In this document: positions 19,029 to 30,805 of the stretch, in pieces
Position numbering within the stretch: the first letter of the stretch is position 1
Layout of the letters: the number at the start of each line of letters is the position of its first letter
Assembly: GCA_963971285.1 (NCBI GenBank)
Contig: OZ020252.1
Span: forward strand, 8,035,662 to 8,099,661
Length of the DNA: 64,000 nt
From: Astropecten irregularis
Lineage: Eukaryota; Echinodermata; Asteroidea; Paxillosida; Astropectinidae
Direction: 5' to 3'
The notes under the pieces: generated by a model
What the model was told of the DNA's origin: nothing
Databases searched by the model: none
Seen by the model: only the letters and a program-made list of their open reading frames with translations
Made by a program: the position numbers and the translations under genes

Positions 19029-19339
19029 GGGGTCGATTACATGGAGCCCTACGAACGATTGTAACTGAGTCCAGTTACGAAGGATAAACCATTGTATGGG
19101 AGCCTATCCTATGCAGGGCTGGGGCCAATTTCACTAACGCTTTGCGATCATCGCTAAAGCCCAAATCCATCGCTAAATGGAAAATCGATCGCTACTTTGC
19201 GTAGCGATTTTCCGTGTAGCGATGGATTTGGGCTTTAGCGGTGATCGCTTATTATAGTGTTCATGAAATCAACCCCTGGAATGCATCATAAGTCCTATAA
19301 TTGATAGATTAATACGATGAGTTTGGTGAAATTGACCCC
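19029..19339. mobile_element. palindromic MITE carrying a nested second MITE
   Basis: Outer element opens ggggtcgattacatggagcc and closes gagtttggtgaaattgaccc. Intact relatives have gggctgcaatgcatcataa at the centre; here gggct and ggaatgcatcataa are split by the element at 19122-19275. Confidence 0.75.
19122..19275. mobile_element. nested palindromic MITE (GCTAAAGCCCAAATCC type)
   Basis: About 154 bp between gggccaatttcactaacg and (rc) gggttgatttcatgaaca. Arms pair over gcgatcatcgctaaagccca / tgggctttagcggtgatcgc and atccatcgctaaatgga. Flanking ctg on both sides may be the target duplication. Confidence 0.8.
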
Positions 19340-20583
19340 AGGCATGCCAGGGCATAACATTTTCACACTTTCATACGTCAAAAATTTTAGGGAAAAAAAA
19401 AACCCATCCGCAAATTCTATCATGCTTCACTATGCGACCCTAATTACATGTAGTATTGCTGCATTGCCCTAAATTACACCTACGCCCGATGTCGTGCTAA
19501 TTTGAGGAAGCGCAACAAAATGTGCACCCATGAGAGGATAATAATAATTGGTTCTAGAATTGCAGATGCTACACCGCACCTGGGCTGACCCAAGACATTT
19601 GTACTCTCCGGCCAGTGCGGCCGGCCCGGGGTAGCCGGCCTGCAGGGACAGACTGGACATCCAAGAGATCAGAAGGAGGACAAGTGTGGCCTAATTAAAG
19701 CTCACTCACTCAAATGGAATGACATGTCAGGGAGATAATAAGTCATCAGAGGAAGTTGTGGAGAGCCCTTCCACCCTCCCGTGGGTGCCCTTAATTGGAC
19801 GCACATCAACAAGATCGCCAAAAATGACCATCAATCTTCTCCAATCGTCCACCTCATTATTCATGTGATCACCATGAATCTCAAATATACTGTTGTAGTT
19901 GTACACACTGCTGACACACATGCTGTACCTGACAACTCATTTATAAGGGGTACCGTTCAAAATAAGCACGTACGTACGTACGTGTACAAGGGATTTGGGT
20001 AATGGTTCAATTTCGTTTTTGGACTATGTACTTCACTGTTCCACAGTATGAAAACAGTGCCATTGCCATAAAACAAAATGGAGACGTATTGAATTCAAAC
20101 CCAACACAACCAAACAAACTACAATGTGAAAACTATTATGGATTTTGTATTATAAATGAATTGCACATGATTACACTCAAGAAAATGTTTTTTAAAGGTT
20201 TACAAGTAAAAGTATGAATTTTTGTTTTTTTATTCACAAGTCTTCAAGATGGGTATTTCTCATTTCCCAGCATGCATCACTCTGTAAATGGAGCTAGCGC
20301 TCTAGTAATTTTAATATAGCTCTATGGTATTTCCACAGTTTGAGGACATTTTTGTATTAACTCAAGTTATCTAATCTTTTTTTGCATATTTGCATGCATT
20401 TCAAGGCATCATAAGTGGTAAAACATTTCTAAATTTGAGTCTTTCAAGAATGTTTGATCAAGGAATAGGTCAAAGTCACAGGTAACTTTAAAAGTTACTG
20501 TGGAAGTGCCCAGATGGTTAGCATGAAAAAATGTCAATAACAGAGATGTACTCTTTCTTCCAATTTGCACGAAGACAACACAA

Positions 20584-20701
20584 ATGTTAGTTCCTCCAGT
20601 ACATAATATGTGTACTGGAGGAACTAACATTAGCAGTCCAGATCGACGCAGAGAAATTCACTCATGTATAATAATTATAGGTGAGTGAATTTCTCTGCGT
20701 C
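20584..20701. repeat. two adjacent perfect hairpins
   Basis: Hairpin 1: tgttagttcctccagtaca and its complement around an 8-bp loop (20585-20629). Hairpin 2: gacgcagagaaattcactca and its complement around a loop of about 20 bp (20645-20701). Possibly the remains of a MITE. Confidence 0.8.
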
Positions 20702-21179
20702 CATACTGCCCTGCTAATCTGACTGATGCTATCAATCAATGGTAGTATCAGAAAAATCAAATGAGCTTACAGTCTGTTTGTGCACATGTGTAACGGACAC
20801 AATAGGTGTGTGATTAGGATACTTCCGAATGTACTGTACTGCAAAGTAACATACCATGGACTGTGAGTTGACAGACCGACCATTAAGTGACATACAGACC
20901 TTATTCACAGTGCATCCATCCTACATTTGAAGCAGTGTAATCAGACCGAGGCTTGGAATCAAAATAGTCTGGTACCCGTTTTCTGTTTAAAATTGGGGTT
21001 ATCTTTACCAGCAGGTATACAAGAAAGGTACAACTGTACTGTAATGTAACAGTGAAAGGATTTTGTGTAAAAATTGTGATATTTTAGTCATTCATGTGAG
21101 ATTTGAAGGTACATGTATATAATGCATTGTGGAAGTACTAGAAAAGATCAAATTTGCGGTGAATACCTACCATGAGAAG

Positions 21180-21260
21180 GTTTATTTATTTATTTCTTAT
21201 TTACCCTGGGGAAACCTTTCAGTGAAACACTGTTTTTCAAAGGTGCCCAGCTTTACAGTA
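21180..21260 (-). mobile_element. possible LINE 3' end
   Basis: On the minus strand the sequence runs ggcacctttgaaaaacagtg...tttccccagggtaaataaga and ends in (aataaat)n, a layout typical of the 3' tail of non-LTR retrotransposons. No reverse transcriptase sequence is visible. Confidence 0.35.
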
Positions 21261-22021
21261 TAAAACGTAAAATGTTTTAAAATAAATATAAATAGGCCCT
21301 ATAATGAAATACTAAAATTAAGCTAGATAAACTAAAAGTTAAACTACTAATAAGCAATTATTGTTAAGAACACATAACATTAAAAACTGCTAGGTTAAAC
21401 TCGATGTTTCGAACAGTAAGCTCTGTTCATCATCATTATTTCTTTGTTAGTAACTTGTTTTGTTTAGCAGGGTTTTATTTGTATTGATTTGTTGCTTTTT
21501 CATTAAAGAAGGGGTATTGCTCTTAAAAAAATTATTTGCAGCGGGCTACATATAACAGTGTACTGTAAAAGATACTAAATGCAAAAAGTAGGTCAACGTA
21601 GATGGCGGAGCCTAAAAATATCAGACGTGGAGAAAACACTCAATACAACGATTCCCTTTACAAAAAATTTGTTCAAATTATCATCACCAAAGTGACGAAG
21701 GTCAGCCTCCCGCAAAATTGGTTTAATTAATATCCATTACATCGGGAGAGTGGATGACGCCTCAGATGACTACATGAACCGTGTACATGTTTTAGGTGAA
21801 CAGTGCTGAGAGCGTACAAGTTACATTTACATCAAGGTCTGGTGTTATTGCAATCCTGATCCTAACCTTGGCACCAGCCTGCCTCGCTCGGTGTGCAATC
21901 CCATTACCTCATCCCATCTCCCCTCATTCTATCCCAGCCTCTTTAAAGGTACAATACATGATTGGTTTAAGGTCAGAGGACAGCACTCATACTTTGTCTG
22001 ATCAAACATGTACATGAAATA

Positions 22022-22250
22022 ATAAACCTGTGAAAATTTGAGCTCAATCCGACATCTGAGTCACAATAAAATAGCAAAAACCCGACTCAATTTTTCTTAT
22101 AAAACATGAAGAATGGTTTTGATCTTACCCCGAGATCAATTGTTTAAAAAATTGTACTAATTTCTGGATAAATACAGCATTTCAGGTGGAAATATTTTAC
22201 AGACGTGTATGTTTCTACCAGCACCATCTTCATACCTTGAGTGAAAGGGG
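22022..22250. mobile_element. dispersed repeat, same module as 7490-7770
   Basis: Includes tttgagctcaatccgacatc, gatcttaccccgagatcaa and caccatcttcataccttga. The right side merges into a partial copy of the 49378-49782 family. Confidence 0.6.
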
Positions 22251-22675
22251 ATAACTAAAACAACTCCAGTGAGGGTGTCCTTTATGTTTGTTCCAAAAAT
22301 CGTTCGGCAAAAACGATCTTCAGAAAAGACACTCAATTTTGATTTCCTTGAAAAACCCAGCATCTGATGAACCAAGATGCCCCATGGTGACTGTTTGCAC
22401 TGTTTATGAACTGTTGACATGGTTGACTCAATTTTCTGTCTTAAACTAAATAATTTTTTTGGAGTCCTTTCAAATGATATACACTGCCTTTAACATTACA
22501 GAGAGAGCAACCTAACAGACTCTAATGATTTTTCATTCCTAAGAGCTCGTTATGCACGTTTTTAATTGATTGATTCTCTTCCACACCGGTAGAGTTGTTT
22601 CATTAAGCCGGCCTTCAATGGATGGACCATTTAAAAAAAAGCAGCATGTGCAGTTTGTGCACTCAAAAAAAAAAA

Positions 22676-22698
22676 ATAATAATAATAATAATAATAAT
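22676..22698. repeat. AAT microsatellite
   Basis: Uninterrupted (aat)n following an A-run. Confidence 0.9.
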
Positions 22699-22981
22699 CA
22701 ACATAAAAGGAGCGCAAGTGGTAATGCTGGTAAACTACTCAATACGATCATTTAATACTAGAAGACGACCCCAATATGTCTCGATGTGCATTATGAGATT
22801 ACTGGATTGAGTGGGGGGGGAAGTCGGTCGGTAATTATCCTTGTCTAAATAACCATACAGCTGACCAGACAGGGGGCCGGTCTGTAAATAATCATTACCG
22901 GGTGAGCGGGGTACCGGTTTTTGTTTACAAATTGACTTCTGCATAGATCTGTGTAATTATGTAGCTTTTTTTTTTTTTAAT

Positions 22982-23314
22982 GGAACTATCATACTTTGGA
23001 AGCATAACGAAACAGAAATCTTCACAGATTCACCTATAACTTACAGGGTATAAAGATGATGATGGTAGAAACATACTGTAAAAATTTGTCTGCCTGAAAA
23101 TGCTGCATTTATCCAGAAAAGAGTAAAACCAATGACCAAAAACAATTTTCATCTTATTTGAAAAATACTGTACTGTTTTTCACTGTTTTCGTACAAAGTG
23201 GGCACCGTATGGGACTAAAAATTTCATGGATGACGGTTACTGTATCTTCCTTGATATTTCTGTCCATGAATCTGCATTTCTTTGACACAAACCAAAGTAT
23301 GATATTACCTTTAA
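22982..23314. mobile_element. TTAA-flanked MITE copy (ATCATACTTTGG ends)
   Basis: Ends actatcatactttggaagc and (rc) aaaggtaatatcatactttg, closing at cctttaa. The body shares gtgggcaccgtatgggact and tgtatcttccttgatattt with the full copy at 45516-45886. Confidence 0.7.
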
Positions 23315-23865
23315 AGCAAGCATGATCTACTGATCTTTTAAAATCAAAATAAATAAATAGATAAACAACAAAATGATAATTAATCTTTTTCATGAAAATG
23401 AAATTGATTGAATTTAAGTTGAAGAATCATAGATCAAAGCTACTCAGTGAAATTGGATTCCGGTTTCAGGTACTACCGGTAATTTCTCAGAAGTCTTGCG
23501 ACTTTAAATCGCATATTATAGACTTATGGCTTATAAGGTATTAACAGAGTTAATCAAGGGTGGAATATGTGGAAGGAAGGAAGATGTATGATGTACATTA
23601 AGTTGGCGAGTAGAAATACCCGCGCGGGTCAGCAAAAGTAACTGAGAGGAAGACATCCTGAGACGTCTGCACTGGACTTAAAATGGGTAAAGTACCCAGC
23701 GTCTCAGTAACTTTGCCAAAAAAAAGTCCAGTGCGGACAGGGCTTTATTGATAGTGTTAATTCAGTAATCCTTGTTACACCCAATAAAATTGCTTGATAC
23801 CCTGCAGCCCTGTTGTACAGTACGTCGACGAGAAGTACTTGTACCATTTTTGTAAATTCAACCAT

Positions 23866-24003
23866 GGGTCCATTTCACCAAACTCATCATAACTTATTAT
23901 CAATCATAGGACTTATGATGCCTTGCAGCCTTACGTAGGATACAATGGGTTATCCTTCATAACTAGAGTTACGATCAATCAAAGGCTTCGTGAAATCGAC
24001 CCC
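23866..24003. mobile_element. palindromic GGGTCCATTTCACC MITE, intact copy
   Basis: Opens gggtccatttcaccaaactc, closes ggcttcgtgaaatcgacccc; the centre carries ccttgcagccttacgtagga. About 138 bp. Confidence 0.75.
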
Positions 24004-24969
24004 ACATCAGTTTGGCTGGACGTGGATGTCAACTCTTAAACATCATAAAGAAAGTGGAAGCTTTCTTGCATAGAAGTCCGTTGCGCATATAAATGTGTAC
24101 GTAAGCTAATCACGCACACGTGTGACATTTTGCAAAGCTGAAAAGTACGTTCTAATCCACTTAGAATGTTCATGGCAACAAACAGAGGCAATTGAGGAGC
24201 CATTTGTTGTCCCCGGATTGAGCCCTCCTCCTCCGTCTTCTCTTCTCTTTCATCAGCACAGATGAAAGTGATGAATTCTATCCACCCCGCACGAGTCACA
24301 TTACACGTACAGTTGACAGGCAAGTAGTATGCGGTGCGCTGGGGCAGACCCCAGACCAGTCTACCCCGTGACCATCGTGAACCATAATAGTCCGTTATTC
24401 TGACACCACACTTGCCGTAAATGTCAAGCTACTGCAAGGATCCGATATATTAATCCCTGAGATTTTTTCTAGGTTTTTTTTCTGTGAGCTGCGTAATTGT
24501 GCTGCCATATGATTTATACAGGCCTTTAATATTGAGCTTCTTTCATTTTTTGTCTTCCCAAATGGCCATGAATAGCAAGGAAATCAATTCTTCTTCTATT
24601 GTTGGATTGAGGATTGGGTTCAATTCCCTTTGGATCAGAGAACCTTTTAGGGGCCTATAGCATTTATCATTTAGCATTAAATAGCATTTATCTAAAAAAA
24701 AATATTTTATAGAAAAATGTTTGGCAGGATAAACAGGGTTATCAACCGAATTATTAAGTGTGATTCACGATACACACACCACCGTGTATTCCACTGGCTG
24801 GTGCAACTTTTATGGAATTGGTAGTTAGTTGTCGACAAACAGAAACCATACTATACCAATTATGCATGTCTATGTGCAATATGTATTTCATGCTACATCT
24901 TTTTATGTACATGTATTTCTCCAAATTGAAAGAAACGCCGTAAAGCAAATAAAAGCGTAATATGTATCC

Positions 24970-25208
24970 GACGGCACGATATACTGTCCACCATTACTGC
25001 GGTGTCCCTGCCTGCCTTTTGTCCAGTTAACAAAAACAATTTACGCTCCGCCACACTCTATAATTGCAGGGTGTACGTCCCATGATTAGGGGACATACAC
25101 CCTGAAATATACAGTGCGGAGGACGTAAATTCTTTTGTTGCTGGACAAAATACGGGAGGGGACACTGCAGTTATGGTGGGTGTTTTTTACCTCCATGGTC
25201 GTGCCGTC
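24970..25208. mobile_element. fold-back element, about 239 bp
   Basis: Arms of more than 100 bp: gacggcacgatatactgtcc ... cagggtgtacgtccc, a 9-bp loop at about 25086, then ggacatacaccctg ... cgtgccgtc. Several indels between the arms indicate age. Confidence 0.7.
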
Positions 25209-25681
25209 AAATCGGTATATAAAGTACGTATATGGTGTGCATAAAGTGTTAAATGGTTGGCGAGTGGAGCAGTTGCAGCGCCCTATCTTGTTGACAAGTG
25301 AATTGCGAATTACACATATGGGGATGTAACATCCCTTAATACTTGTTTTGTGCAAATGAAATTTGAAAAAACAAAACCCAAAACACAGACCCAAAATTAA
25401 TTCCATACAGATGTGCATAAATTCCAAAGTCAAAATTATGGGGTTTTTTTTCCCCAACAAATTTATCAGCAAATTGAGGGATTGACGAGAGAATTCCAGG
25501 CCCATAAACATGAAGAAATATGCAACTTGCAAGGCATGTTTGGTGTGAGTTAACCACATGGGACTGATATAATACTCAAAACTCCAAAGAAACTGTTCTG
25601 TGTCTATACCATCCAAACAAAGGCTATGTGCGTGATGTATGCTCTGTGTATTATATTGTTGTTTTTTGTGTTGCATGCAAT

Positions 25682-26032
25682 AAGGCCCTAAAAAAAATTT
25701 GTTGTGTTGCCCTCAGCGACCGACCGTAAAATGCAAAAACTTTGGGTCGGGATTTTTTTTTTTTTTTTTTTTTTTTCTCTGAGTCCTAAAGTATAAAATC
25801 TCACAATTTTTGACAGAAAATGTAACATTTAGCAGTAAAAAAGCGTGTCTCCTCAAAACGACCCAAGACAGTTGATTTATAAGCCCTGGTGACCATACAT
25901 CCTGTATTTATTCCTAAATGTTTGAAAGTCTGCCCAAAAAAAAATAAAAAAAAATAAAAATTGACCGACCGACCCAAAATTTAAATTTTTCCACTTGAGG
26001 GCAACACAATTTTTTTTTTTTTTTTAGACCTA
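25682..26032. mobile_element. MITE with CTAAAAAAAA...GTGTTGCCCTC ends
   Basis: Inverted ends containing tgttgtgttgccctcagcga / (rc) ttgtgttgccctcaagtgg, both followed inward by the gaccgacc / gggtcgg words. A T24 run (25753-25776) lies within. About 350 bp. Confidence 0.75.
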
Positions 26033-26432
26033 ATGCTGTTTTTTTTTTTCTATCAATGTGCTTCTCTCTTACACTGAAACTGTCACATATGTGAATGAAG
26101 TATTATGTGGCTCTGTTTTGAGTAAACATTATTGTAAAGAAAGGCAAATGTTCCACCCTCCAAATTCCCCAGTGCCCCTAAAGTACATCTACATATGGTG
26201 GTAATTTTCACGGTCTGTTAATGTCAGTCGAGTGGCAAGCGTACTGTCAAATTCGAGTCGGTTCACACCATGAAATCATCTGTGCTTTAAAACATCCTTT
26301 TTCTCCTCGTGCTTTTTTTATTTTTAGTTTGTGAGGACTAACATATTTCTTCTTCTTAAAATTACTAGAGTGCTGACTTGTGTACAGACTAGAGTGATGC
26401 CTGATGGGCGCATCCATGTTGGTGCACAAACC

Positions 26433-26556
26433 TATTTTGAAAAGTGAACAAAGAAAAATTGACTGGAGTGAGATTCGAACCGGCGACCTCCTGAATACCG
26501 TACAGGCGCTCTGCCAACTGAGCTATCTAGCCCTACGTTGGGCTGAAGCCATGAAA
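26433..26556 (-). mobile_element. tRNA-derived SINE (type 1), inverted pair, left member
   Basis: Minus-strand copy: aaaagtgaacaaagaaaaat, gactggagtgagattcgaac, gccaactgagctatctagcc, ctacgttggg. Head to head with the copy at 26557. Confidence 0.8.
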
Positions 26557-26720
26557 CCACGCATCACCAACGTAGGGCTGGAAAGCTCATTTGGAAGAGC
26601 ACCTGTAGGGCCTACAGTATTCAGGAGGTCACCGGGTCAAATCCTGCTCCAGTCAATTTTTCTTTGTTCACTTTTCAACGACTTTAATTTCAGCCAGTTT
26701 CCCAAGTGGTTATTTGATGA
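26557..26720 (+). mobile_element. tRNA-derived SINE (type 1), inverted pair, right member
   Basis: Plus-strand copy: accaacgtagggctggaaag, ggtcaccgggtcaaatcctg, agtcaatttttctttgttca, tttcagccagtttccc. The A and B boxes are mutated. Only a short leader remnant (gaagccatgaaaccacgc) separates the pair. Confidence 0.8.
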
Positions 26721-27341
26721 TTAAACCTATTTTGTACGTCTTTTGTACGTTTTGCATATCTGCGCTTGGGTTCTAGGTGCATTATCGAAACCCATTATGC
26801 CAGAAATCTGACGCACCTTGCACGTTGAGTTTAGGGTACATTGTTTGAAAGGCATTCCAGGCAAAGTTTTATTGTTCCACAGACAAATTCAAAATGACTG
26901 CGCCCAAGATGGTTTCAAAGCGTCTTTGCACTCGAGAACACAGAGCTAGTGCAATTTAATATACAGCTCTACGGTTTTAAATGAGTCAAGTGGCTTTGAT
27001 GGAACTCCGGATTTAAGGATGGGGAACAAAATAAATGTCCCGCTCTTTTTGGTCATTCATCCGATTGCCGCCTGATACATTTGCCATCTAGATCAAGCAT
27101 GGGTTATAGCTAAACTAAAAGGCTGGTGCTGGGGGGAGCAAATAACTGGCCTTGGCTGGCTAGGGATTAGAGCGACTTCACGGTGGGTAAGAAAATATCC
27201 TTCCTGCTGCTTGAGGAGGGCCCTGCTGCTCCAGGAGGCGACAGTGCCTCTCTATACCTGAGGGAGTTTCCTCAAATGCTGGATCCAGATGGATCCAGGA
27301 TCTCTCCTGGAGTGGAGAGCAGTGTAATGTGAGAGACTCAC

Positions 27342-27456
27342 CTGGGTATCATGCTGAGGTAGCAGACCACTCGGCGCAGATCCTCAGGCTTGACCTTGTC
27401 CAAGTTGGGTCTGGAGGGGAAGGTCATAATCGGGCCGCCCCGCTTGTCCCTCCCAC
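27342..27456 (-). CDS. trio: Trio/Kalirin RhoGEF, Sec14 domain exon 2
   Basis: A 115-nt exon with acceptor gatgcag and donor gtgagt, phase 1 to phase 2. It encodes GRDKRGGPIMTFPSRPNLDK, then VKPEDLRRVVCYLSMIP. The GGRDKRGGPI(L/M)TFP motif, with its first Gly completed across the preceding junction, is a signature of Trio and Kalirin, and the EDLRR stretch is also conserved. It forms the first strand and helix of the Sec14 fold. The intron separating it from the preceding exon is only 618 bp, whereas the one that follows is 8.5 kb. Nothing is truncated. Confidence 0.95.
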
Positions 27457-27775
27457 CTGCATCAAGGGGCAAGAAGAAACATTTTGAAGGGACTGACATC
27501 ATGGAGGATTTTGCCCCAAGGTGGTTCTTTGGCACCCTGGATAGCGACTACCCGGTCCTCCCAAAGTATTGTGTACTTCGGTCAAGTCTTGTACATGTGT
27601 AGGTGAACCCGATAAGATCTCTAATTGGCAGCCATTAGCTATAGGAGCCATCTGACAAACTTAGTTTGCAAATAACAGCTTAACAGCTTTGTGACATTGG
27701 TCACTGATTTGAATCGTGTATTTCTTGTTTTCTATTAAAGGTCATGCCATCAGTCAGTCAGGGTGTCAATTTAGA

Positions 27776-27970
27776 GCAGAGTGGAACACCACTACATGTA
27801 TAAAGAACACGCTGGGATGCACAGAGGTTGTTCATAACCTGGTCATTCTTTCATGTCATTATCTAGCGAACAATGTTCAACATGCCTATACATTGGGAGC
27901 CAAGGATGATGATCGGTATCTAGCCAAATGTTTGGTATAGGGGTGTTCATTATAATGGCGTTCCACCGTA
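27776..27970. mobile_element. MITE with AGTGGAACACCA ends, second copy
   Basis: Same family as 16173-16370: cagagtggaacaccactaca to ttcattataatggcgttcca. It lies in the introns just upstream of the exon at 27342-27456. Confidence 0.7.
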
Positions 27971-28074
27971 AATACATAGATCAATTTACAGATTACAAAT
28001 TGGTTGTTCTGTGAGACGACAAAATTTCAGGAAGTCCTATTCTTGGCAACGAATCTTGACAAATCAAACCGTAC

Positions 28075-28149
28075 CTGAGCAGTAGGCTATCTTCTCTCTC
28101 AGGATGGGTAGAATGTCCGAGGCTCTCAGCCCATCACAGTGAAAGGCAC
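28075..28149 (-). CDS. trio: Trio/Kalirin RhoGEF, exon at the N-terminal edge of the Sec14 domain
   Basis: A 75-nt exon entered in phase 2/1 (first bases GT complete a Gly codon) and leaving in phase 1 (TCA G|gtacgg). Acceptor is ccttcag. It encodes AFHCDGLRASDILPILREKI, then AYCSG, closely matching Kalirin SFRNDGLKASDVLPILKEK and Trio MKAMDVLPILKEKVAYLSG. In the family this segment leads into the CRAL-TRIO/Sec14 lipid-binding fold of a large cytoplasmic Rac/RhoG and RhoA exchange factor that guides axons and cell migration. It is the first exon I can assign with certainty; what precedes it is either of the two candidate exons above or something unseen. Confidence 0.92.
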
Positions 28150-28501
28150 CTGAAGGCATGAAAAAATAAAATAGTTCACCATAAAGTTTGTAAGTACACT
28201 TATCAGATTCAATTTTTATATGCACAAGTATGTCATCTTGCCATTGGCAACGTAGCATTGGAAAGAGTTCAGACACGAGAACTCAATTTTTAGACAAGAG
28301 CTTGATAAAAGTGCAAACACCAGACAAGAATGCTCTTGGCTAGTTACATGTAGAACAAAACTAGTTATATGCCAATCAAAAATAAACTTGTTGACTTTTA
28401 CCCAAGTATGAAATCATGATATGTGATTTTCAAAATATGAAAAAGTATGAATACAGTGTAGTTGGGCTTGTGGCAATGGAAATGGGGGTTGGTCAAGCCC
28501 T

Positions 28502-28746
28502 GGGGCCAATTTCATATAGCTGCTTAGCACAAATATTTGCTAAGCATGACATTTCTGTCTTAATAAAAGCCGGATTAACAACCAAATTTCCATGAGTTGT
28601 GTATCACTTGCAATTGTTCTTTGGCTGTTGTTCGCTGACCATGAATAATATCATATGGAATTTTCAATGGTGGTTTGTTTTATTGGGGAAGCCATTTTTG
28701 TGCTAAGCAATTTTTTTGTGCTAAGCAGCTCTCTGAAATTGGCCCC
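28502..28746. mobile_element. MITE with GGGGCCAATTTCAT ends, full copy
   Basis: 245 bp, opening ggggccaatttcatatagct and closing agctctctgaaattggcccc. Subterminal gcttagcacaaa/gtgctaagcag pairs continue the inverted repeat. A second full copy in reverse orientation is at 55919-56139, and half copies at about 5884-6345 and 17670. Confidence 0.85.
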
Positions 28747-29481
28747 TGGGTGCACAGCACATTCACATTGCTCAGTGGAAGGCAAAGATCAAATTGCACA
28801 AGTAACCAATGTGTGTTTGATTCATAATCTGATTCCAATTTTGTATTTTCTTTGCTTTCTTTCTATCCCTTTTCCCCCTACCTTACAGTTTCAAAGGTTA
28901 GACACCTGTGACTCAAGAGGCATAGGGCCTATCCGACAGAGTTTAACCTCACAGTTTGAAGTTGCATTTATTCAATTGGCCTCTTCGGATGGCCACGGGC
29001 CTGTCACAGCAATCTCTGTGATATTATTATCAACAGAAGCCACGGGGGCAGATCATAATGTCAAATATTTTTTCAGTTTGTTCAAAAATATGTTCGGTTT
29101 TTATTTGGATTTTGCCCTCCGGCTCTCCAGAGTCAAGAAGGAGCCTTTAGAAGCAAATTTGGAGAGAAAGGTGAAGAGCCTGTTCAGGAGGTTTACTTCT
29201 TGTGAAGGTATTCGCTTGATTTGTTATTTTCTGGCCCTGAGCTTAACCCACCGCAGTGACTGACAAGGCAGCTAGCTACAGGTGCGTGGCAGAGAGACAA
29301 TTCGATAAGGTGAGTTGAAGTGTGCCTTTATTTGATTCGATTTGAAAGGTTGTATCTTTCCCAGTCAAACATCAGAAAGGTACAAAAAACATAAATAGTA
29401 CACTACATAAATCATATTGTACATTGTACATATTTGTACATTTATGTACATTTCTTGTACAATGTAGCTTGGAAGAGCCAA

Positions 29482-29735
29482 AAGGCCTTTTCACACTATC
29501 CAAAATCTCGGGGTGTGAACCAGATCGAACCCCATGATTTTTGTTTCAACCCTTGTCACACATGAAAAATTTCAATCGGGTAGGACGGCCTAACCGGATC
29601 GAAATCAACCTTGGACTAGGGACCAGGCTTGAAAATGTCAACCCAGTTCCAAACTGCATTTTTTGCCATGATCCTTGTCGTACAGTGCATGAACTGGTCC
29701 ACTAAAAAAAAACGTGTGAACGTTACGTCTCTTTG
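29482..29735. mobile_element. MITE fragment with AGGCCTTTTCACACTA end
   Basis: Opens aggccttttcacactatcc. Internal gccatgatccttgtcgtaca and aacgtgtgaacgttacgtct match the copy ending at 41380 with the complement tagtgtgaaaaggcct. The right end appears truncated. Confidence 0.6.
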
Positions 29736-30534
29736 ATCTGAATCCACATGTTGCAGATCCACATCCATGCAGGATACACTAAAAATGGGATCTCCGGAGA
29801 ATCAGGATCACTGATCACGTGCCTTAAACAAACATGTCACATATTTGGCTAAAATAATCTATCTAATTGAATGAGACAAAATCTATAACTTATGTTTCCA
29901 ACGTTCTGATGACAGAGACAAACTCTGAGATGGACCTTCATCCAAGGTTTGGACAAGGGCCATAATATTCAAATACTCTTCTGAGGACCGCCAGAGAATG
30001 TCGAGGTCTAACTTCTCACCGGTAATTCTTTTCATAACCACACATCCATAAAAAAGATTACCCCTAGTATACATGGTGCCTCCGCAAAAATGTCCTTATA
30101 AAATAATATTCACGAAAACAAAACAAATCTTGAACCTACATGTAGTATACAGTACATGTAGACATCATACATGTACTATAAATACACACCAGTATAGATT
30201 TTATGCATTTAGAACACTACATGTTTGTATACATGTACTGTACATGTCCAAGTACTCACTGTATGTGTACTTGCCAACCCCTTCGGCAGTTCTTACATGC
30301 ACAGAAAGTTGGAGAACCCAGGTCAATGCACATTAAAATCTTGCAATCTGCCCGAAGCAAATTGTACAGAGGCTCACTTGGAACATCGAGCAGAAGGACG
30401 GGTTTCTAAGAGAGTGCTGCCATTTGAGGGAATCTGTATTGATTCTGCATGTTTCTGGTAGTAAAATGATAAACTCAGTACCATTTTCATGCATGTGATA
30501 AAATACACTGTAGTGCAAAGTAATGCACAATGTA

Positions 30535-30762
30535 GGGCCAAATCTCGGCTCTGGCTCAGGCTCCAGCTCCGGCGCTGTCATCCAAATGCTGAAGATGTAG
30601 GTTGTGGCTTTTCATAAAGCTGAATCTCTGTTTTCTTTTTCAAAATACAATATCTACATGCGTACATGTTTCCAAACCGTAGCCAAAAGCCTCTATTTTG
30701 ATACCTGTTATATTTTAGAATGGATTCACAAAATGGAGCCGGAGCCAGAGCCGGAGCTGGAG

Positions 30763-30805
<43 letters not shown>

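Larger units (their letters stand above)
18814..27341. other. 8.5-kb intron, repeat-rich
   Basis: No exon-like segment was seen between the exons at 27342 and 18723. Contents are the MITEs, hairpins and SINEs listed separately, a possible LINE 3' end at 21180-21260, a diverged copy at about 22290-22480 of the 49378 element, an AAT microsatellite (22676-22698), and otherwise unremarkable AT-rich DNA. Stretches such as 24030-24440 and 27000-27340 lack recognisable repeats and could be conserved non-coding sequence, which I cannot test. Confidence 0.5.

Noticed and set aside
28655..29263. 202-codon plus-strand protein gene
   Set aside because: It is the longest ATG frame here, but starts inside a MITE, lacks motifs, splice or conservation evidence, and lies antisense in an intron.
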